NCBI GenBank assembly: GCA_020051025.1
Contig: JAGVJS010000084.1
Span: 1-5,438, forward strand
Length of the DNA: 5,438 bases
Direction: 5' to 3'
DNA from: Sphingobium sp.
GTDB lineage: Bacteria > Pseudomonadota > Alphaproteobacteria > Sphingomonadales > Sphingomonadaceae
A program made the position numbers and the translations under genes. Below are positions 1-5,438 of this stretch, piece by piece (within the stretch, counting starts at the first letter, position 1; every line of letters starts with the position of its first letter). Below the pieces are notes generated by a model. The model had not been told where the DNA came from. It was given only the letters and a program-made list of their open reading frames with translations, and did no database searches.

Positions 1-624
1 GTCGGCGGCACCGGCCTTTATATCCGCACCCTGCTGGACGGCATCGCTCCGGTGCCGGAGATCGACGCCGACATCCGCGCCACCGTCCGCGCCCTGCCTG
101 TCACCGATGCCCATGCCGCGCTGGCGCAGGAAGACCCCGAAGCCGCCGCCCGTCTCGCCCCAGCCGACACCACCCGCGTCGCCCGCGCGCTGGAAGTGGT
201 GCGATCGACCGGCAAACCGATCAAGGCATGGCAGCAGCATAAGGAAGGCGGCATCGGCGACCGGATCAGCCTGACCCCGATGATCCTGCGCCCGCCGCGC
301 GACTGGCTGATCGAGCGGTGCGACCGCCGCTTCGTCCAGATGATCGAGGGCGGCGCGATCGAGGAAGTCGCGACTTTGCTCACCCGCAACCTCAACCCCG
401 ACCTGCCGGTGATGCGGGCGATCGGCGTGCCGGACATCGCCGCCTATCTGCGCGGAGACAGCGACATGGACAATTGTATCGCCGCAGGAAGCCTGGCCAC
501 CCGCCAATATGCCAAGCGCCAATATACCTGGTTCACCAACCAGCCGCCGTCGGGCTGGCCGCGCGAAGAACGTGAAATTAATGACAAGATTATAATCGAA
601 TTAGCAACTAAATTACAACATTAG
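1..624 (+). CDS. miaA: tRNA dimethylallyltransferase (MiaA), 5'-truncated by window edge
   Basis: MiaA transfers a dimethylallyl group from dimethylallyl diphosphate to N6 of A37 in tRNAs that read codons starting with U. The reading frame is open from base 1 and gives 207 residues ending in TAG at 622-624. It begins at the family motif GGTGLYI, followed by L-x-G. Later come the RVARALEVVRSTGKP stretch, the WLIERCDRRF helix region, the VMRAIGVPDI segment (usually AIGY in the family) and the C-terminal RQYAKRQYTWFTNQ block. Family members are about 300-320 aa, so roughly the first 100 residues, including the P-loop, lie outside the window. The last 16 or so codons (from about 573) are markedly AT-rich compared with the rest and encode a variable Ile/Lys/Glu-rich tail. 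ilvB follows after a 112-bp leader, so miaA is probably not strictly cotranscribed with it. Confidence 0.94.
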   Translation, partial: VGGTGLYIRTLLDGIAPVPEIDADIRATVRALPVTDAHAALAQEDPEAAARLAPADTTRVARALEVVRSTGKPIKAWQQHKEGGIGDRISLTPMILRPPRDWLIERCDRRFVQMIEGGAIEEVATLLTRNLNPDLPVMRAIGVPDIAAYLRGDSDMDNCIAAGSLATRQYAKRQYTWFTNQPPSGWPREEREINDKIIIELATKLQH

Positions 625-627
625 CGC

Positions 628-656
628 TTGACCCGTCATTTTCTGTCCACTAGAGG
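628..656 (+). promoter_or_regulatory. putative ilvB promoter
   Basis: TTGACC at 628-633 matches the -35 consensus in five of six positions. TAGAGG at 651-656 lies 17 bp downstream and is a weak -10 (three of six). Read as the alphaproteobacterial housekeeping pattern, TTGACCC is followed after 14 nt by ACTAGAGG, which partly fits GCTANAWC. The 50 bp immediately upstream (573-624) are strikingly AT-rich and could act as an UP-like element. The site lies just after the miaA stop and ahead of the only leader long enough to precede the operon. This is inference from motif matching only. Confidence 0.42.
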
Positions 657-703
657 CAGGCGCCTTGCCATTAAAGGCATGCGGGCGCAAAGCACGCCCG
701 TAT
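655..703 (+). other. stacked hairpins in the ilvB 5' leader
   Basis: Two adjacent inverted repeats sit in the leader. GCCTT (662-666) can pair with AAGGC (674-678) across a 7-nt loop. ATGCGGGCG (679-687) can pair with CGCCCGTAT (695-703), nine pairs with one G-U and a 7-nt loop. A competing pairing joins GGCA (655-658) to TGCC (666-669), so the first arm could switch partners. No T-run follows the second stem, so it is not a classical terminator. I found no short leader ORF rich in Ile, Leu or Val codons, which argues against ribosome-mediated attenuation of the enteric type. A role in mRNA stability or regulation is possible but unproven. Confidence 0.45.
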
Positions 704-722
704 CGAGAGAATTTCATCAAAC

Positions 723-729
723 GGAGGAG
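723..729 (+). promoter_or_regulatory. ilvB ribosome binding site (decides the start)
   Basis: GGAGGAG at 723-729 is a near-perfect Shine-Dalgarno, seven bases before GTG at 737. It favours the GTG over non-ATG in-frame starts further upstream (for example TTG at 665), which would add 24 residues unlike the family N-terminus. Confidence 0.85.
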
Positions 730-736
730 TATCATC

Positions 737-2488
737 GTGGCCGAAAAGAGCGGCGCGGACATTTTGGTTCAATGCCTGGTCGATCTGGGCGTCGAAGTCG
801 TGTTCGGCTATCCGGGTGGCGCGGTGCTACCCATTTACGATGCGCTCTATAATCACCCCACGATCAAGCATGTGCTAGTCCGCCACGAACAGGGCGCGAC
901 GCATATGGCGGAGGGTTATGCCCGCTCCACCGGCAAGCCCGGCGTCGTTCTGGTCACGTCCGGTCCCGGCGCGACCAATGCCGTCACCGGCATCACCGAC
1001 GCGCTGATGGATTCGATCCCGATGGTCGTCATCACGGGTCAGGTGCCCACGCAGCTGATCGGCACGGACGCTTTCCAGGAAGCGGACACGATCGGCATCA
1101 CGCGCCACTGCACCAAGCATAATTATCTGGTGAAGTCGCCGGCCAAGCTGGCCGAGGTCGTGCATGAAGCCTTCCATATCGCCACCACCGGCCGCCCCGG
1201 CCCGGTCGTCGTCGACATTCCCAAAAATGTCCAGATCGCGACCGCGCCTTATGCGAAGCCGGAGCTGAAGGTCCATGCCAGCTATCATCCGCAGACCAAG
1301 GCGGATGCGGCGGGCATCGACGCAGCGGTCGAGATGCTGGCCGCGGCAGAACGCCCGATCCTCTACACTGGCGGCGGCGTCATCAACAGCGGCCCGCAGG
1401 CTACTGCGCTGCTGCGCGAACTGGCAGCCCTGACCGGCGCGCCCGTCACCTCTACCCTGATGGGTCTGGGCGCCTTCCCCGCTTCGTCCGACCAGTGGCT
1501 CGGCATGCTGGGCATGCACGGCACCTATGAAGCCAATTGGGCAATGAACCAGGCGGACCTGATCCTGTGCATCGGCGCCCGTTTCGACGATCGCGTCACC
1601 GGTCGCCTCGACGCCTTTGCGCCCAACAGCCGCAAGATCCATATCGATATCGACCGCAGCTCGATCAACAAGATCGTCGACGTCGACGTCGCCATCGTGG
1701 CGGACGTCGGCAGCGCGCTGGACGATATCATCGCCCTGTGGAAGCAGCGCAACCACAGACAAGTCGACCTGACCGAATGGTGGGCGCGCATCGCCGGCTG
1801 GCGCGCGCGCAAGAGCCTGGACTATGCCGAAAACGGTGTCGAGATCATGCCCCAGCGCGCGATCGCCGACCTTTATGCGGCGACCAAGGCAACCGGCAAG
1901 GACGTCATCATCACCACCGAAGTCGGCCAGCACCAGATGTGGGCGGCCCAGCATTTCGGCTTCGACGCGCCCAACAAATGGCTGACGTCGGGCGGCCTCG
2001 GCACGATGGGCTATGGCTTCCCGGCCGCCATCGGCGCGCAGATGGGCAATCCCGACAGCATCGCCATCTGCATCGCCGGCGACGCATCGGTCCAGATGAA
2101 CATTCAGGAACTGGGCACCGCCAGCCAATATCGCCTGCCGGTGAAGCTGTTCATCCTGAACAATGAATATATGGGCATGGTCCGCCAGTGGCAGGAACTG
2201 ACCTATGAAAGCCGCTATTCCAACAGCTATTCGGACAGCCTGCCCGATTTCGTGAAGCTGGGCGAAGCCTATGGCTGGACCGGCATCCGCATCGAAGGAC
2301 CGCAGGAACTGGAGGCTGGCATCCGCCAGATGCTGGAAACCGACGGTCCGGTGATCGTGGACTGCCGCGTGGCGAAGATGTCGAACTGTTTCCCGATGAT
2401 TCCGTCGGGTGCGGCGCACACTGAAATGCTTCTCGACCCCAGCCAGGTTGAGGGCGTAATGTCCGACGAGGCAAAGGCCCTGGTCTAA
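737..2488 (+). CDS. ilvB: acetolactate (acetohydroxyacid) synthase, large catalytic subunit
   Basis: This is the thiamine-diphosphate- and FAD-dependent enzyme that makes 2-acetolactate from two pyruvates, or 2-aceto-2-hydroxybutyrate from pyruvate and 2-oxobutyrate. It is the first common step of branched-chain amino acid synthesis. The GTG start gives 583 residues, normal for the family. Visible in order: the N-terminal ThDP domain (about 3-170) with VFGYPGGAVLPIYDAL, catalytic Glu51 in RHEQGA and the active-site pair Phe113-Gln114 in DAFQEAD; the central FAD-associated domain with FDDRVTGRLDAFAP; and the C-terminal ThDP domain with the metal motif GDAS (448-451) paired with Asn475-Asn476, then MGMVRQWQE containing Trp485. 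The metal motif reads GDA rather than the more usual GDG. Sites that commonly mutate to herbicide resistance look wild type (Pro104, Trp485, IPSG near the C-terminus). It is the first gene of the operon and is followed 25 bp later by an unassigned ORF. Confidence 0.98.
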   Translation: MAEKSGADILVQCLVDLGVEVVFGYPGGAVLPIYDALYNHPTIKHVLVRHEQGATHMAEGYARSTGKPGVVLVTSGPGATNAVTGITDALMDSIPMVVITGQVPTQLIGTDAFQEADTIGITRHCTKHNYLVKSPAKLAEVVHEAFHIATTGRPGPVVVDIPKNVQIATAPYAKPELKVHASYHPQTKADAAGIDAAVEMLAAAERPILYTGGGVINSGPQATALLRELAALTGAPVTSTLMGLGAFPASSDQWLGMLGMHGTYEANWAMNQADLILCIGARFDDRVTGRLDAFAPNSRKIHIDIDRSSINKIVDVDVAIVADVGSALDDIIALWKQRNHRQVDLTEWWARIAGWRARKSLDYAENGVEIMPQRAIADLYAATKATGKDVIITTEVGQHQMWAAQHFGFDAPNKWLTSGGLGTMGYGFPAAIGAQMGNPDSIAICIAGDASVQMNIQELGTASQYRLPVKLFILNNEYMGMVRQWQELTYESRYSNSYSDSLPDFVKLGEAYGWTGIRIEGPQELEAGIRQMLETDGPVIVDCRVAKMSNCFPMIPSGAAHTEMLLDPSQVEGVMSDEAKALV

Positions 2489-2513
2489 AAGGTGACCCAA
2501 TGAGGATGGGGAA

Positions 2514-2888
2514 GTGACGCAGCATCTGAAACTCCGCATCCATGTGACAGAACCGTGGGATTTCGAAAGGATCGCCGGCACAGCCGACCTGACCGGCTGG
2601 ACCATAGACCATGCTGACCCGGACAATGAGGAATGGGAAGTGCATCTGGACGCGGGGTTCGACTTTAACGATCGGCATATCGGCACATTGCTGGTCAGCC
2701 CTCGCTACGTCGGGGAACAGCTCACCCGCATGTTCGATGCCGTGGCGGGCTTCCCCGTCCGCGTCGCCCACGCCCAAGACGGCGGCTGGCACTTCGCCTT
2801 TGCCGCCATGATTTCACAGCGCCACGACAAGGCCGATGAAGACGGCCATGACGGGCACGAAGATACGGATAACGGGACCATCATCTGA
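2514..2888 (+). CDS. uncharacterised 124-aa acidic protein inside the ilvB-ilvN operon
   Basis: I do not recognise this family. The frame has GTG at 2514 preceded by GAGG at 2502-2505 (8-nt spacing). It cannot extend further because an in-frame TGA lies at 2493. It ends in TGA at 2886-2888, overlapping the ilvN ATG by one base (TGATG), so translational coupling is likely. The first ~103 residues look like a compact soluble alpha/beta domain with many aromatic residues (EPWDFER, GWTIDH, EEWEVHLDAGFDF, VSPRYVGEQL, GGWHFAFAAM). There is no cysteine, signal peptide or membrane segment. The last ~20 residues (104-124) are low-complexity and rich in Asp, Glu and His. It does not show the ACT-domain signature of AHAS small subunits. 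Codon use matches its neighbours, which supports a native gene. An accessory or regulatory role in AHAS is suggested only by position. Confidence 0.88.
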   Translation: MTQHLKLRIHVTEPWDFERIAGTADLTGWTIDHADPDNEEWEVHLDAGFDFNDRHIGTLLVSPRYVGEQLTRMFDAVAGFPVRVAHAQDGGWHFAFAAMISQRHDKADEDGHDGHEDTDNGTII

Positions 2889-3403
2889 TGCATATCCAGG
2901 AAGAACTCAGCCAGCGGCACGTCCTGTCGCTGACCGTTTCGAACGAGGCCGGCATATTGGCGCGCATCGCGGGCCTGTTCACGGCGCGCGGCTATAATAT
3001 CGACAGCCTGACCGTGGCCGACATCACGCAGGACCATGGCGTCAGCCGCATCACCATCGTCACCAACGGCCCGCCCAAGGTGATCGACCAGATCATCGCC
3101 CAGCTCGACCGGCTGGTGCCCGTCCACAAGGTGACGGACCTGACCGAAAACGGCCCTTTCGTCGAGCGCGAACTGGCGCTGGTGAAGGTTGCGGGTATTG
3201 GCGAGGACCGGATCGAGGCACTGCGTCTGGCCGACGTGTTCCGCGCCAAGGTGGTCGACACCACGATCGAAAGCTTCATCTTCGAAATCACCGGCACCAC
3301 CGAGAAGATCGACAATTTCGTCGGCCTGATGCGCCAGATCGGCCTGGTCGAAGTCGGCCGCACCGGCGTCGTCGGCCTGATCCGGGGCAAGGACGCGAAT
3401 TAA
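2888..3403 (+). CDS. ilvN: acetolactate synthase, small regulatory subunit
   Basis: This subunit binds and activates the AHAS catalytic subunit and confers feedback inhibition, typically by valine. The 171 residues start at ATG 2888, inside the stop codon of the preceding ORF. An N-terminal ACT domain (about 11-84) carries SNEAGILARIAGLF and RGYNIDSLTV, and the C-terminal domain (about 90-165) follows with FVERELALVKV and VEVGRTGVVGLIRG. Asn19, Gly22 and Asn37 align with the E. coli IlvH residues Asn11, Gly14 and Asn29 implicated in valine binding, so feedback sensitivity is expected (by homology; not shown here). No strong Shine-Dalgarno precedes it; CGGGA at 2873-2877 is 10 nt away and the overlap may supply ribosomes. 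Some genomes call this gene ilvH. The length and architecture are normal. Confidence 0.97.
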   Translation: MHIQEELSQRHVLSLTVSNEAGILARIAGLFTARGYNIDSLTVADITQDHGVSRITIVTNGPPKVIDQIIAQLDRLVPVHKVTDLTENGPFVERELALVKVAGIGEDRIEALRLADVFRAKVVDTTIESFIFEITGTTEKIDNFVGLMRQIGLVEVGRTGVVGLIRGKDAN

Positions 3404-3410
3404 CCTATTT

Positions 3411-4623
<1,213 letters not shown>

Positions 4624-4634
4624 GCCTAAAACCG

Positions 4635-4662
4635 ACCGGAAACGGAACGGACCGTTTCCGGT
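4635..4662 (+). terminator. strong hairpin 3' of ilvC, possible terminator or mRNA end stabiliser
   Basis: ACCGGAAACGG (4635-4645) pairs perfectly with CCGTTTCCGGT (4652-4662), an 11-bp stem with a 6-nt loop, starting 11 bp after the ilvC stop. Only two T residues continue after the stem, so it is not a textbook intrinsic terminator. It could serve as a weak terminator or protect the ilvC 3' end. Confidence 0.5.
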
Positions 4663-4681
4663 TACGGCTCTGGAACTTACG

Positions 4682-4711
4682 AGGGGCGCGGCATATTCTT
4701 GCCGCGCCCCT
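4682..4711 (+). terminator. second, GC-rich hairpin between ilvC and the YceI gene
   Basis: AGGGGCGCGGCA (4682-4693) pairs perfectly with TGCCGCGCCCCT (4700-4711), a 12-bp stem with a 6-nt loop TATTCT. It is followed by TTGACCGTTTC, not a continuous T-run. It is either a tandem terminator ending the ilv transcript or a structured leader of the downstream gene, whose ATG lies 25 nt later. No clear promoter for the downstream gene is visible in 4663-4736. Confidence 0.5.
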
Positions 4712-4736
4712 TGACCGTTTCTGGAGTCTTTTCTTC

Positions 4737-5354
4737 ATGCGCAAATTCCTGATCCCCGCCGCCGCCCTTGTTGCAATCGCCGGTGGCACCGTCGTCATCG
4801 CCCAGGGCGCCGCGACGCCCGGCACCAAGGACGTCGCCAAAGTGACCGGCGGCACCTATGCCGTCGAACCGAGCCACACCCAGATCGTCTTTGCCTATGA
4901 CCATATGGGCTTCACCAACAATCTGGGCGTGATCGCGCAGCCGACCGGCTCGCTGACGCTGGACAAGGCCAACCCGGCCGCGTCGAAGGTCAGCATCGAA
5001 GTGCCGATCGCCAACCTCACCACCGGCATCCCGGCGCTGAACGAGCATCTGGCCAAGGCCGAATTTTTCGACGCCACCAAATTCCCGACTGCGACCTTCG
5101 TGTCGACCAGCGTGAAGCCCGAAGGCACCACCGGCGCGACCATCAGCGGTAACCTGACCATCAAGGGCATCACCAAGCCGGTGACGCTGGACGCCGAATT
5201 TTACGGCGCCGGTGCGAACCCGATGAACAAGAAGGAAAATATCGGCTTCGTCGCGACCGGCACGATCAAGCGCAGCGATTTCGGCATGGGCATGGCGGTC
5301 CCGGTCGTCGGTGACGCGGTCGAACTGAAGATCATCGCCGCCTTCCAGAAGTAA
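4737..5354 (+). CDS. exported YceI-family (lipocalin-like) protein
   Basis: The 205-residue product starts with a Sec-type signal peptide: MRK, a hydrophobic stretch (about 4-21) and a likely signal peptidase I site after VIA22. The mature protein (about 180 residues) covers the YceI domain from about residue 38. Family hallmarks are TYAVEPSHTQIVFAYDHMGF near the domain start, LNEHLAKAEFFDATKFPTAT, then GNLTIKGITKPVTL, and near the end TGTIKRSDFGMGM. YceI proteins form a beta-barrel that in characterised members binds polyprenoid or isoprenoid ligands such as ubiquinone precursors; the physiological role is generally unclear and the ligand here is unknown. Expected location is the periplasm. 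The start is ATG at 4737 with GGAG at 4723-4726 (10-nt spacing). A second exported-protein gene begins 5 bp after its stop, suggesting a small operon independent of ilvC. Confidence 0.94.
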   Translation: MRKFLIPAAALVAIAGGTVVIAQGAATPGTKDVAKVTGGTYAVEPSHTQIVFAYDHMGFTNNLGVIAQPTGSLTLDKANPAASKVSIEVPIANLTTGIPALNEHLAKAEFFDATKFPTATFVSTSVKPEGTTGATISGNLTIKGITKPVTLDAEFYGAGANPMNKKENIGFVATGTIKRSDFGMGMAVPVVGDAVELKIIAAFQK

Positions 5355-5359
5355 GGCCC

Positions 5360-5438
5360 ATGCGCACGTCGGCCCGCCTCATCCTGCTTTGCAGCATGGT
5401 CGCATTCGTGCCGGCGACCGCCGCACCGCCTGCCGTTA
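5360..5438 (+). CDS. N-terminus of a second exported protein, truncated by window edge
   Basis: The frame ATG 5360 to the last base gives 26 residues that read as a clean signal peptide: basic MRTSAR, hydrophobic LILLCSMVAFV, then PATAA followed by prolines. A signal peptidase I site near ATA-A or TAA-P is likely. The only Shine-Dalgarno candidates are AGAAG at 5347-5351 (8-nt spacing, inside the YceI gene) and the closer TAAGG, so translational coupling to the YceI gene is plausible given the 5-bp gap. YceI genes are sometimes found in tandem, so this could be another YceI protein, but nothing of the mature domain is visible. Confidence 0.7.
   Translation, partial: MRTSARLILLCSMVAFVPATAAPPAV

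Noticed and set aside
665..736. N-terminal extension of IlvB starting at TTG 665
   Set aside because: The extra 24 residues are unlike IlvB N-termini, and a strong Shine-Dalgarno is placed exactly for GTG 737.
628..852. A 74-codon frame starting in the ilvB leader, considered as a leader peptide
   Set aside because: It runs deep into ilvB in another frame, has no run of Ile, Leu or Val codons, and has no ribosome binding site.
2500..2517. Five-codon mini-ORF (MRMGK) whose TGA overlaps the GTG of the unassigned ORF
   Set aside because: It is possible by chance, and the GAGG before GTG 2514 is enough to explain initiation.
875..2686. A 603-codon open frame on the minus strand across ilvB
   Set aside because: It is antisense to a gene with full family motifs, has no recognisable domain, and is expected from the GC-rich codon bias of ilvB.
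4672..4699. GGAACTT followed by TATTCT as an ECF-sigma (EcfG or RpoE-like) promoter for the YceI gene
   Set aside because: No CGTT or TCTAA-like -10 lies at the right spacing, and the -10 candidate is the loop of a strong hairpin.

Overview
The window looks like a core-metabolism stretch of an alphaproteobacterial chromosome, most likely a sphingomonad (Sphingobium/Sphingomonas-like). Reasons are the high GC content, the codon bias (many -GCC, -GGC and -ATC codons), the gene order miaA-ilvB-ORF-ilvN-ilvC, and the GC-rich CCCTCTCCCC/GGGGAGAGGG intergenic repeat. The taxon is an inference from style and gene order, not from a search. All genes I support are on the + strand.

Layout: 1-624 is the 3' two thirds of miaA (tRNA A37 dimethylallyltransferase), ending in an unusually AT-rich tail. 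625-736 is the ilvB leader, with a plausible promoter, stacked hairpins and a strong Shine-Dalgarno. 737-2488 is ilvB, the acetohydroxyacid synthase (AHAS) catalytic subunit. 2514-2888 is a 124-aa acidic protein that I cannot assign to a family, placed between the two AHAS subunit genes and overlapping ilvN by one base. 2888-3403 is ilvN, the AHAS regulatory subunit. 3404-3603 is a 200-bp gap filled almost entirely by a head-to-head pair of about 75-bp REP-like units. 3604-4623 is ilvC, class I ketol-acid reductoisomerase. 4624-4736 contains two strong hairpins. 4737-5354 is an exported YceI-family protein. From 5360 to the window edge is the signal peptide of a second exported protein.

How the genes work together: IlvB and IlvN form AHAS, which condenses pyruvate with pyruvate or 2-oxobutyrate. 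IlvC then isomerises and reduces the acetohydroxy acids toward valine, leucine and isoleucine. The unassigned ORF is embedded between the catalytic and regulatory subunit genes and probably translationally coupled to ilvN, so it is expressed with AHAS. It is the best candidate here for something undescribed. The repeat doublet separates ilvBN from ilvC and could alter message stability or stoichiometry. The two exported-protein genes at the 3' end look like a separate unit behind the ilvC hairpins. I see no phage genes, transposase, CRISPR array, tRNA or rRNA in the window.
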